Assembly (NCBI GenBank): GCA_023418755.1
Contig: JAEZZE010000444.1
Location: forward strand, 1-22,042
Reading direction: 5' to 3'
Length of the DNA stretch: 22,042 bases
Source: Bacillota bacterium
GTDB lineage: Bacteria > Bacillota > Bacilli > Paenibacillales > Paenibacillaceae
A program made the translations under genes and the position numbers. The notes below the pieces were generated by a model, which was given only the letters and a program-made list of their open reading frames with translations, was not told the origin of the DNA and did not search any database. Of the stretch, positions 7,194-13,809 are shown in pieces. How positions within the stretch are numbered: position 1 is the first letter of the stretch; every line of letters starts with the position of its first letter.

Positions 7194-8177
7194 CTATTTG
7201 GCGTAGCGGTGGCTGCCGATCGTCGCGATCGTATCCAGATCGGACCAGAACGGCCCCTTGGTGACTCTGGGATTATAGAAATAGACGGCGTCCTCCACGT
7301 TGTTCTTCCCGTTCAACGCGTCTTTAGCGGCCCGCAGGACGGTCGCGTTCGGCTTGCTCTTGTCGAGCAGGCCGTTGTGCGCGGGCGGAAACTGCTTGCC
7401 CGAGTAGATAACGTCGCGAATCGTATTCGGAAACCGCGAGTCCGCCACGCGATTTAGCACGACGTTCGCTACCGCCAGATGGGCTTCGTACGACTCGTAC
7501 CCGACTTCGACCTGCACGAGCTTGGCCAGTAGACGGTAATCCTCCTCGGTGTACGGCTTGGCTTCGTTCTCGAAAATCGAAGGAACGACGACTTGAAGCT
7601 TCGTTCCGGCTTCTAAGGCATCGGCCTCCCCCAGCCCGTTGCGCTTCAGCAGCGCGGCCGTGCTAACGCCGTGCTCCTCGGCTATTTCCTTCAAGCCGTA
7701 ATCCTCCGCCACGACGGCGGGTTCGACCGATTCGATCTCGGCGAGCAACGTATCCGGGTCCCACTTGATCTTCGCGTGCAGCAGCTCGGCGACGTATCGG
7801 ACCGGTATATAGATTCTGCCGTCCGAGAAGAAAGGCGCGACTTCCATGACATAGCGCGAATCGTTGAAGTAGACGACGGGAACTCCGTTGGCAAGCACGA
7901 TTTCGTCTTTATAGGCGGTATGGATCGTCACCGCTTCATTCTCGGAATCCCATTCGGCTTTCGCGTTCAGAAGACCGGTCACGCTCGCGATCGGCAGGAA
8001 CAGCCTGCCCCCGAGGAGCTGCGCCGGTTCGGCCAGCTTGACCGTCTTTCCGTTAATCTTGACCGTAATATCGCCCTCGTTCGCGGCCATGGCCGTCGGC
8101 AAACCGACGCCGAGCAGGAGCAGAACGGAGAACGACAGGAGCAGGATCGCCCGAATTTGCTTGCATCTGTGGAGCAT
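7194..8177 (-). CDS. Secreted SleB-family cell-wall hydrolase with copper-amine-oxidase-N-like and LysM regions
   Basis: A 327-residue exported protein: signal peptide 1-31 (cleavage probably at AMA-AN), then a copper-amine-oxidase-N-like stalk (about 37-150, with two RLFLPIASV / RIYIPVRYV repeats). A LysM-like peptidoglycan-binding stretch follows (about 158-200, ending AGTKLQVVVPS), then a Hydrolase_2 domain (about 212-327). In LLAKLVQVEVGYESYEAHLAVANVVLNRV, Glu224 is the likely catalytic acid of this lytic-transglycosylase-like family, known from SleB and CwlJ in cortex breakdown. The start has GGGAGG at good spacing. A GATACAAT at 8199-8206 sits about right for a -10 and could belong to a sporulation sigma factor, but no clear -35 was found. 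A germination role is possible; vegetative wall turnover is equally open. Confidence 0.88.
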   Translation of the reverse strand: MLHRCKQIRAILLLSFSVLLLLGVGLPTAMAANEGDITVKINGKTVKLAEPAQLLGGRLFLPIASVTGLLNAKAEWDSENEAVTIHTAYKDEIVLANGVPVVYFNDSRYVMEVAPFFSDGRIYIPVRYVAELLHAKIKWDPDTLLAEIESVEPAVVAEDYGLKEIAEEHGVSTAALLKRNGLGEADALEAGTKLQVVVPSIFENEAKPYTEEDYRLLAKLVQVEVGYESYEAHLAVANVVLNRVADSRFPNTIRDVIYSGKQFPPAHNGLLDKSKPNATVLRAAKDALNGKNNVEDAVYFYNPRVTKGPFWSDLDTIATIGSHRYAK

Positions 8178-8293
8178 GAGAACCTCCCGAAGTTACAAAT
8201 TGTATCGATAGCGTTTTCTTGCTACTGTAAAAATATATCACAACACCGGGGGCTCGCAGGATTAACTTTTTCACACAAATGGGAGGTTTCGCG

Positions 8294-8339
8294 AAAAAAA
8301 GTGCCGCTGGGGGCGGTTTTTTGGGGCCTACTTCGCCCC
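8294..8339. terminator. Possible bidirectional terminator between the iron permease operon and the hydrolase
   Basis: A CCGC-TGGGG-GCGG hairpin (8304-8316) is flanked by six T on the plus strand (8317-8322) and, three bases away, seven T on the minus strand (8300-8294). A second stem, GGGGC-CTACTTC-GCCCC, follows at 8323-8339. The stems are short (4 and 5 bp) but all G/C. It lies downstream of the second FecCD gene and upstream of the hydrolase, where a stop for the iron operon is expected. Confidence 0.4.
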
Positions 8340-8379
8340 TAGGGACCGATATCCCCCTTCTATTCATTGCGAAATACCT

Positions 8380-9420
8380 CTAGCCTTTGGAACGAACGAG
8401 CAAATAGAGAAAGTACGGGGCTCCGATGACGGCGACGACGATACCGGTCGGAATCTCCGACGGCTGGAGCACCCATCTGCCCAGCGTATCCGCTACGAGA
8501 ACGAGCAGAGATCCGGTCAATACGGTCGTCGGCAGCAGAATCTGATACCTGTGTCCGACCAGACGCTTTGCCAGATGGGGCGCGATCAGCCCGACGAAGC
8601 CGATGCTTCCGCTGACCGCCACGCACGAGCCCGCCAGGCCGACCGCCGCTCCCAACAGCAGAAGCTGCTCCCGGCTTACCGCGGCGCCGAGATTGGTCGC
8701 CAGCGGATTTCCCAGAGACAGCACGTTCACGGTCTGGGATTTAAGATAGACGTAGGGCAGCAGCACGCAGATGAAAGGCAACAGCGCCCATACGAACTTC
8801 CAGTCCTTGCCCCATATGCTGCCCGCCATCCAGGTGGCCACGAATTGGTACTGCTCCGGGCTGATTCTCAGCGTGATGACGATCGTAGCGGCGGAAATGC
8901 CCGAATTAAGCGCGATTCCATTTAGAATAAGCCGATTCGACGACAGCCCTTTATGTTTACGATAAGACATGACGAAGACAAGCAGCGCCGCCACCCCGCC
9001 GCCGACCCATGCCAGCACCGGCAGCACGAATGCGGAAGCCGCGGTAATCGTCGGAAAGAAGGCAACGTACATGAGAATCATGAATCCGGCGCCCGAATTG
9101 ATGCCGATTATGCCTGCGTCCGCCAGGGCGTTGCGCGAGATCGATTGAAGAATGCAGCCGGACAACGCCAAGCCCGCTCCGATCAGAATGGAAATGACGA
9201 TCCGGGGCAGCCTGAACTCGTACAGAATCAAGTTTTGCTGCGCCGTTCCTTCTCCGAGCAGCGTTCTTATCAAGTCGGAGGGAGAGAGGCGGATAAACCC
9301 GGTGTTCATGCTCGCCATGAACGACAACACGATTGCCGCGAACAGAACGGTCAGGACGATAATATTGCGCCTGCGCTTGCTAATCTCCTCCGGAGATTTT
9401 AATCTGACGTATTCGCCCAT
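8380..9420 (-). CDS. FecCD-family iron-siderophore ABC transporter permease (second of pair)
   Basis: A 346-residue polytopic membrane protein with about nine or ten hydrophobic helices. Family signatures are RLPRIVISILIGAGLALSG, a GINSGAGFMILMYVAFFP stretch, and a C-terminal VSGSIGFVGLIAPHLAKRLV that matches the coupling-helix region contacting the ATPase. It resembles the YfhA side of Bacillus hydroxamate-siderophore systems. It starts two bases after the stop of the first permease gene, with AGGAGGG upstream, so the two form one transcript and probably a heterodimer. Neither a binding protein nor an ATPase gene is visible nearby, so those must be encoded elsewhere. Regulation by iron is expected through the Fur box at 10651-10669. 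Confidence 0.92.
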   Translation of the reverse strand: MGEYVRLKSPEEISKRRRNIIVLTVLFAAIVLSFMASMNTGFIRLSPSDLIRTLLGEGTAQQNLILYEFRLPRIVISILIGAGLALSGCILQSISRNALADAGIIGINSGAGFMILMYVAFFPTITAASAFVLPVLAWVGGGVAALLVFVMSYRKHKGLSSNRLILNGIALNSGISAATIVITLRISPEQYQFVATWMAGSIWGKDWKFVWALLPFICVLLPYVYLKSQTVNVLSLGNPLATNLGAAVSREQLLLLGAAVGLAGSCVAVSGSIGFVGLIAPHLAKRLVGHRYQILLPTTVLTGSLLVLVADTLGRWVLQPSEIPTGIVVAVIGAPYFLYLLVRSKG

Positions 9421-9422
9421 CT

Positions 9423-10517
9423 CTACAGTTCCCTCCTTTCCTTATTCGCAAGGTAGAGGAAGAAGGGCACTCCGATAAGCGCGATCAGCGCGCCGATCGG
9501 CGTTTCGAAGCCCGGACGCACCGTTCTCGCGGCCAAATCCGCGAGCACGACGAGCAAAGCTCCGAGAACGGATGAGGTCGGAATGATCCAGCGATAGTCG
9601 ACGCCGACCAGCTTGCGCGCAAAATGCGGCACGAGCAAGCCGACGAACGAGACCGCCCCTACCGCGGATACGGCCGTACCGGCGAGCACGATAACGATAA
9701 CCGTCGCCATGAACTTGGTGAAGCCCGAACGAAGGCCGAGCCCCTTGGCCACGTCCTCGCCAAGGCTAAGCAGCGTAATGGATCTGGACAAAGCGATCGC
9801 TCCGGCGATCGCCAAAGAGATCCAAGGGAACATGACTTTCAGGTGAATCCATCGCGTTCCGGCCACGCCTCCGGCATACCAGAAAGCCAAATCCTGACCG
9901 ATTCGGAAATGGAGCGCGATTCCTTCGCTCAATGCGGTCAGCAAAGCCGACAGCGCGGCGCCGGCAAGCACGAGGCGAACCGGAGTCAGTCCGCCCTTCG
10001 CGATCGATCCCAGCATAAACACGAACATGGCGCTCAAGGCGGCGCCGATAAAGCAGACCATAACCAGAGACGAATAAGACATGCCCGGGAAAAAGGCAAA
10101 ACAAATCGCCAGAGCGAAGCCCGCTCCGGAGTTCAGTCCCAGCAATCCCGAATCGGCCAGCGGATTGCGCATCATCCCTTGCAGGAGCGCGCCCGCTACC
10201 GCAAAGCTGCTTCCGACGAGCACGCAGCCCAATACCCGCGGCATGCGCAGCTCCTGAATAACCTGGTGATCGGTCAAATCCGGATTATATTGGAATACTG
10301 CCAACCACACGTCCTCGAAACGGATATCTCTCGCCCCGAAGGTCACCGAAACTCCGATGCTCAGAATCAACGCCGCGATTCCGCCCAGAATAATCAGAAT
10401 AGCCGTATTGGGACGGGAATGAATTCGTTTGACCGCTTCGGCCGCATCGACGGAATCGATCGTTTCGGAAGCCCCGAACGACAATCCGGGCTTTGGTTCT
10501 CGTTTGTTTAATGCCAC
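9423..10517 (-). CDS. FecCD-family iron-siderophore ABC transporter permease (first of pair)
   Basis: Partner permease, about 364 residues from the start chosen here. It carries ELRMPRVLGCVLVGSSFAVAG, a GLNSGAGFALAICFAFFPG stretch and AVSFVGLLVPHFARKLVG near the C-terminus, all typical of FecCD proteins. The open frame extends to a TTG at 10634, but that codon has no ribosome site and would sit only about 15 nt after the likely transcription start. The GTG at 10515-10517 (GTG GCA TTA AAC AAA) gives a family-typical length, with a weak GGGGAAG upstream, so it is preferred; the N-terminus remains uncertain. The roughly 130-nt leader then contains a six-base hairpin at 10576-10594. It lies directly below the Fur-controlled promoter. 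Confidence 0.88.
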   Translation of the reverse strand: MALNKREPKPGLSFGASETIDSVDAAEAVKRIHSRPNTAILIILGGIAALILSIGVSVTFGARDIRFEDVWLAVFQYNPDLTDHQVIQELRMPRVLGCVLVGSSFAVAGALLQGMMRNPLADSGLLGLNSGAGFALAICFAFFPGMSYSSLVMVCFIGAALSAMFVFMLGSIAKGGLTPVRLVLAGAALSALLTALSEGIALHFRIGQDLAFWYAGGVAGTRWIHLKVMFPWISLAIAGAIALSRSITLLSLGEDVAKGLGLRSGFTKFMATVIVIVLAGTAVSAVGAVSFVGLLVPHFARKLVGVDYRWIIPTSSVLGALLVVLADLAARTVRPGFETPIGALIALIGVPFFLYLANKERREL

Positions 10518-10650
10518 GATAGGTCTTCCCCAGTCTAGTGTATTTGCAATCGCCCATATGTATAAGCTAAGCCGACGAATCGGGAGCGGATTCGCCCGAA
10601 GCCGCCGTTTCGTTTCCAACCGCTGCCTACCCAAGCATACGCTTTACAAT

Positions 10651-10669
10651 GATAAAGATTATCATTATC
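10651..10669 (-). promoter_or_regulatory. Fur box
   Basis: Read on the minus strand, GATAATGATAATCTTTATC matches the classical 19-bp Fur consensus GATAATGATAATCATTATC at 18 of 19 positions. It covers the spacer and -10 region of the permease promoter, so iron-loaded Fur should block transcription of the two FecCD genes. Confidence 0.88.
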
Positions 10670-10684
10670 ACTTTTTGCTGTCAA
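10656..10684 (-). promoter_or_regulatory. Promoter of the iron permease operon
   Basis: A perfect -35 TTGACA lies at 10679-10684 on the minus strand. At 17-bp spacing the -10 would be TAATCT (10656-10661); a GATAAT closer in is the alternative. Either choice is buried in the Fur box, as is usual for Fur-repressed genes. Confidence 0.6.
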
Positions 10685-10786
10685 TGCATATTCCGTTAAC
10701 TTTACGTTCGGAGAAGACCCGCGCGCTCAAATATGCTTTAATAATAGCAGGAGTCCGAAACCGAATCGATAAGGAGGAATAACGAG

Positions 10787-11191
10787 ATGGAAATCAGATC
10801 CTTCTTGCTGCCCAAAGAGAAAGTCGCCTATTTGACGACCGCCGAGTCCATGAAGGAGGCGCTGGAGCTGCTGGAGGCCTCCCACTATTCCGCCGTTCCC
10901 GTCATAGGAAAGGATGGAAAATACATTGGCACGTTGTCGGAAGGAGATTTGCTCTGGAAGCTGAAAGATACGCCGGGGCTGAATTTCGATAACATGGACG
11001 AAGTTCCCGTATCCGACATCAAAAAGCGGATCTATAACGAATGCGTAGCCGTAAACGCCCATATGGAGGACATGCTGACGCTGGCCGCGGACCAGAACTT
11101 CGTTCCGGTCGTCGACGACCGCCGCGTATTCCTGGGCATCATCAGGCGCAAGGACATTATCGAGTATTACACGAGAAACATTACGGACTAA
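10787..11191 (+). CDS. Small CBS-domain-pair protein, possibly CbpB/DarB-like
   Basis: A 134-residue cytoplasmic protein made almost entirely of two CBS motifs (about 1-55 and 75-134). The first has SMKEALELLEASHYSAVPVI and KYIGTLSEGDLLW; the second has NFVPVVDDRRVFLGIIRRKDIIEY. CBS pairs bind adenine nucleotides. The size and layout resemble the stand-alone c-di-AMP-binding CbpB/DarB (YkuL) protein of Firmicutes, but that identity is a guess from memory of the fold pattern. The start has AAGGAGGAA at ideal spacing. It is divergent from the iron permeases and convergent with the adenylyltransferase gene, with the two stop codons overlapping by four bases. It appears to be transcribed alone. 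Confidence 0.85.
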   Translation: MEIRSFLLPKEKVAYLTTAESMKEALELLEASHYSAVPVIGKDGKYIGTLSEGDLLWKLKDTPGLNFDNMDEVPVSDIKKRIYNECVAVNAHMEDMLTLAADQNFVPVVDDRRVFLGIIRRKDIIEYYTRNITD

Positions 11192-12066
11192 GCCCGGTTG
11201 CCGCCCTTGTTCTCCATAGCCTGCCGGCGCACGCCCAACAAATATTCCGTCACTTTCCGGTCCTCCTCGCCACCATACTCGCAATTCAGGCGTCCGGCAA
11301 CCTGAGTGGCGGTTGCGCGGAACAACTCCGTCATCTCGAACAAAGCCGCCCATACGTCTTCATACTCGCCGGCCGGGTAAGTCGCCATCAACTTCCGCCA
11401 GTCCCGCTCCGACATATATCTCTCCAAATACTTGCCGCATTTGCCGATGCTGACCGAGAAGTCCGTGTCGAATCCGACTCGCCATTCGATCATCTTCAAC
11501 AGCATCGGTCTCATGATCGAGTGCAGGTGCTCCTGGGCGAACAGCATTTCCTTCCTCCACAGCCCTTTGGCGACATACGTGGACACCATCCAGAATTCGT
11601 TGCAGCAGTCCGCGAAATACTCCGCCGACGGGCGCTTGACCCAGTGGTCCTCGTCGCTGGAGGGCGGAACGTCCGGGAATACGCCGTCCTTGTCGAGCAG
11701 CACCTTCATCAGCCTGTCCTCCTTGCGGTATTCCTCCGCCTCGTCCAACGGAATCAAGGTAAGATCCGCTTTGTTGCCGTCCGTAAAAATCATCAAATAG
11801 GAAAATCGTCTTCCCAATTCGGACGGAAACAGGGCCATATCCTCCGGGGTTTGCAAAATGACGCGCTCCCCGAACCGGTCGATCCAGGACGGATCTCCGA
11901 TAAAAAAATCCATGTCCGTGACGTGATAGCTAATGTCGTAGTCTTGGAAAACGTCCCTGGGAGCGTTCGGATTCGTTCGCGAGCCTTCCAGCGTGACGGC
12001 GCGGATAAGCTCGTTGCCTCTCGCGCAATCCAGAAACATCTCCGTCATTTCGCGTTCGTTTCTCAT
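11188..12066 (-). CDS. aadK: Aminoglycoside 6-adenylyltransferase, AadK/ANT(6) family
   Basis: A 292-residue nucleotidyltransferase of the family that adenylates streptomycin at its 6 position. Diagnostic segments are LEGSRTNPNAPRD (Gly-Ser-Arg at 28-30) and QDYDISYHV, giving the metal-binding Asp42 and Asp44. A further acid, Asp101 in KADLTLIP, follows. The C-terminal half contains WRKEMLFAQEHLHSIMRPML and WRVGFDTDFSVSIGKCGKYL, both close to the AadK pattern. Length matches the usual 280-295. It lies six bases downstream of a GNAT gene on the same strand, with GGAGGGG upstream of ATG. As in Bacillus subtilis this is likely an intrinsic chromosomal gene rather than an acquired one; no mobile element is near. 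Its activity on any drug is not shown here. Confidence 0.9.
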   Translation of the reverse strand: MRNEREMTEMFLDCARGNELIRAVTLEGSRTNPNAPRDVFQDYDISYHVTDMDFFIGDPSWIDRFGERVILQTPEDMALFPSELGRRFSYLMIFTDGNKADLTLIPLDEAEEYRKEDRLMKVLLDKDGVFPDVPPSSDEDHWVKRPSAEYFADCCNEFWMVSTYVAKGLWRKEMLFAQEHLHSIMRPMLLKMIEWRVGFDTDFSVSIGKCGKYLERYMSERDWRKLMATYPAGEYEDVWAALFEMTELFRATATQVAGRLNCEYGGEEDRKVTEYLLGVRRQAMENKGGNRA

Positions 12067-12072
12067 GCTTCT

Positions 12073-12546
12073 TCATTCCCCTCCGTTCGGGTTCAGTTCC
12101 AGGGTCATGAACGCGCTGTACGGATCCTCGGCATAGTCCCCGAATGGCTCGCAGTAGCGAAAGCCGAGGCTCTCGTACAACGCTCTGGCCGGGATGAACG
12201 AAGCCATCGAACCCGTCTCCAGGTTTAGCCGATCGTAGCCTCGTCTCCCGGCTTCGTTCACGATATGCCGAAGCAACTGCCTGGCAACGCCCTTCCTCAG
12301 ATGCGCCGAAGCCGTGCGCATCGACTTGATCTCGCCATGCCGCTCATCCAGCTCTTTCAGCGCGCCGCAGCCCATCAGCTCTCCCTGATCCCATACGCTC
12401 CAGAACGTCACGTCCGGCCGTTTCAGCCCGGTCAAATCCAAGGCATGCACGCTTTCCGGCGGAGACCCTGCCGACATCGCCGTCAGATGCTGCCGAATGA
12501 GCTCGCGCACCTTCGCTCCGGACAAATCGTCCTCTCTTATTTCCAT
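12073..12546 (-). CDS. GNAT-family N-acetyltransferase, YsnE-like
   Basis: A small cytoplasmic acetyl-CoA-dependent acetyltransferase of about 158 residues. The acetyl-CoA loop is AHLRKGVARQLLRHIV (the R-x-x-G-x-A motif). It is preceded by CGALKELDERHGEIKSMRT and followed by RLNLETGSMASFIPARALYESLGF, a strong match to the YsnE-type subgroup. The acceptor substrate is unknown. The frame is open to a GTG at 12555, but its only ribosome site, GGGAG, would overlap that codon. The ATG at 12544-12546 lies eight bases after GGGAG and is chosen. It sits just upstream of aadK, probably in the same transcript. The pairing of two transferases could reflect a shared detoxifying role, but the order may be chance. 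Confidence 0.88.
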   Translation of the reverse strand: MEIREDDLSGAKVRELIRQHLTAMSAGSPPESVHALDLTGLKRPDVTFWSVWDQGELMGCGALKELDERHGEIKSMRTASAHLRKGVARQLLRHIVNEAGRRGYDRLNLETGSMASFIPARALYESLGFRYCEPFGDYAEDPYSAFMTLELNPNGGE

Positions 12547-12697
12547 ACCGATCACTCCCGCTGCTCACGACTTTATCTCTGTTTCCTTATCTCGTCTATT
12601 CCGGCTCCATCGCCAACACCCGGCAGATCTCAAATGGGCAATGACGTCTTTCTTCCACGATATCAAATCTCCGCCTCGGCAGTCCACGAAAAAAATA

Positions 12698-12725
12698 TTG
12701 ACTATTCGTTCCCTATTGATAGAAT
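12698..12725 (+). promoter_or_regulatory. Promoter of the methyltransferase gene
   Basis: TTGACT (12698-12703) and TAGAAT (12720-12725) are separated by 16 bp, a good vegetative-type promoter. The surrounding 12690-12732 stretch is AT-rich in an otherwise GC-rich region. The next plus-strand gene starts at 12787 after AAGGAGG. Confidence 0.6.
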
Positions 12726-12786
12726 ATATTCCCCTGAACGTGAGTGAAAGACAAAGCGGCAAAACGCCATAACAAGGAGGACGTTC

Positions 12787-13572
12787 ATGCAAAAGAAACT
12801 GTCCGCGGCCAATAAAACGGCGTGGGAAACGAATGCGTATCAAGCCTGGGTAAGAACGCACGGGACGCCGGAGGCTCTCGCGGAGGAATTGAAGCGGACG
12901 CACAGGCATCTTCTGCGTTATTGGTTGAAATACATCGGCGATCCGGCGGGCAAACGCGCGCTCAACCTTCTCGGCTCGAACGGCCGAAAGGCCGTCTCCC
13001 TGGCGCTGATGGGCGCCGACGTGACCGTCGTGGACATCTCGGAGGAAAATCGCCTGTACGGGACGCGTACGGCCGAAGCCGCGGGAGTACGAATCGACTA
13101 CATCTGCGCCGACGCGACGAATATCCCGGAAGAGGAGAAATTGGGGCAATACGACGTCGTGCTGATGGAATTCGGCATCCTGCATTACTTTGCGGAGCTC
13201 GGCCCGATCTTCTCGACGGTTCGCGACAGGCTGTTGCCCGGGGGGCGCCTGCTCCTGACCGACTTCCATCCCTTCGGGCGCGTATGGAAAAGCTTCCGCG
13301 ATCGACGATCTCCCGCCGACTACTTCGATAAAGAATTCCGGGAAGGAGAAGTGGCGTTCTCTCAGCTGCTGACCGAAGAGGAACGAGGCGGCCTGAACAA
13401 GGTGCTGACGCGAAGCTGGACGGCGGGGGATATTCTCGGCGCGATCGGGGCGGCCGGCCTGTTCGTCCGGGCGTTCGAGGAGCTTCCCGCCTCCTCCGCT
13501 CCCGGCCTTCCGGAGTTTTACACCTTGGTCGCGGATAAAATTGAAGCTAAGCTGCCCCCGCTCCATCCCTGA
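12787..13572 (+). CDS. Class I SAM-dependent methyltransferase
   Basis: A 261-residue cytoplasmic protein with a Rossmann-type methyltransferase core. Motif I is a slightly degenerate ALNLLGSNGRKAVSLALMGA (about 58-77). It is followed by VTVVDISEEN, where Asp83 should hold the ribose of S-adenosylmethionine, then ICADATNIP and YDVVLMEFGILHYF (motif IV). LLPGGRLLLTDFHPFG comes next. The N-terminal helix NKTAWETNAYQAWVRTHG is common in small-molecule methyltransferases of Firmicutes. The acceptor cannot be told. The ATG follows AAGGAGGACGTTC, an excellent ribosome site, under its own promoter at 12698-12725. It appears monocistronic, with a possible weak terminator at 13733-13764. Confidence 0.9.
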   Translation: MQKKLSAANKTAWETNAYQAWVRTHGTPEALAEELKRTHRHLLRYWLKYIGDPAGKRALNLLGSNGRKAVSLALMGADVTVVDISEENRLYGTRTAEAAGVRIDYICADATNIPEEEKLGQYDVVLMEFGILHYFAELGPIFSTVRDRLLPGGRLLLTDFHPFGRVWKSFRDRRSPADYFDKEFREGEVAFSQLLTEEERGGLNKVLTRSWTAGDILGAIGAAGLFVRAFEELPASSAPGLPEFYTLVADKIEAKLPPLHP

Positions 13573-13578
13573 CTGGGG

Positions 13579-13740
13579 ACCGGCTTCGTCTATTCCCGTT
13601 CTCAAGAGCTGCTTAAGAGCGGATCCACCACGCGAACAACGTCCTGCTGGAGGAGGTTCGCGAAGTCATCGACAACCAGGTCGTCAGCGTCAAGAGGTTG
13701 ACTACGGAGCTGATCTGGAACGTGCGGCTTCGGCGGTCAT
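13579..13740 (+). pseudogene. Coding-like remnant of unknown gene, frameshifted and without a start
   Basis: From 13617 to 13736 one plus-strand frame reads ERIHHANNVLLEEVREVIDN and then QVVSVKRLTTELIWNVRLRR without a stop. Thirty-six of its 40 codons end in G or C, as in real genes of this window, yet it has no start codon and is closed by TAA at 13614. One base out of register, 13579-13617 reads TGFVYSRSQELLK, which joins smoothly to it if one base is restored. This looks like the tail of a decayed gene. I do not recognise the family. Chance open reading in GC-rich DNA is the alternative. Confidence 0.35.
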
Positions 13741-13764
13741 GTACACATGACTCCGCAGGATTTT
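13733..13764 (+). terminator. Possible weak terminator after the methyltransferase gene
   Basis: A hairpin with GCGG-TCATG arms, loop TACA, and CATGA then CCGC (two-base bulge) spans 13733-13756; AGGATTTT follows. The inner GTCATGTACACATGAC is a perfect inverted repeat. The T-run is short, so termination would be inefficient. It lies between convergent genes. Confidence 0.35.
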
Positions 13765-13809
13765 CGCCTGCTGCGCTCCCTATAAGCCGAACGGATTCCC
13801 GACACGACC

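Noticed and set aside
7217..7231. Perfect inverted repeat CGATCG-TCG-CGATCG as a terminator for the convergent pair
   Set aside because: It is inside the hydrolase coding sequence, has no T-run on either strand, and CGATCG words are common in this DNA.
8053..8367. Minus-strand 104-codon frame starting upstream of the hydrolase gene
   Set aside because: It runs across the probable terminator and out of frame into the hydrolase gene, has no good ribosome site, and its translation shows no family feature.
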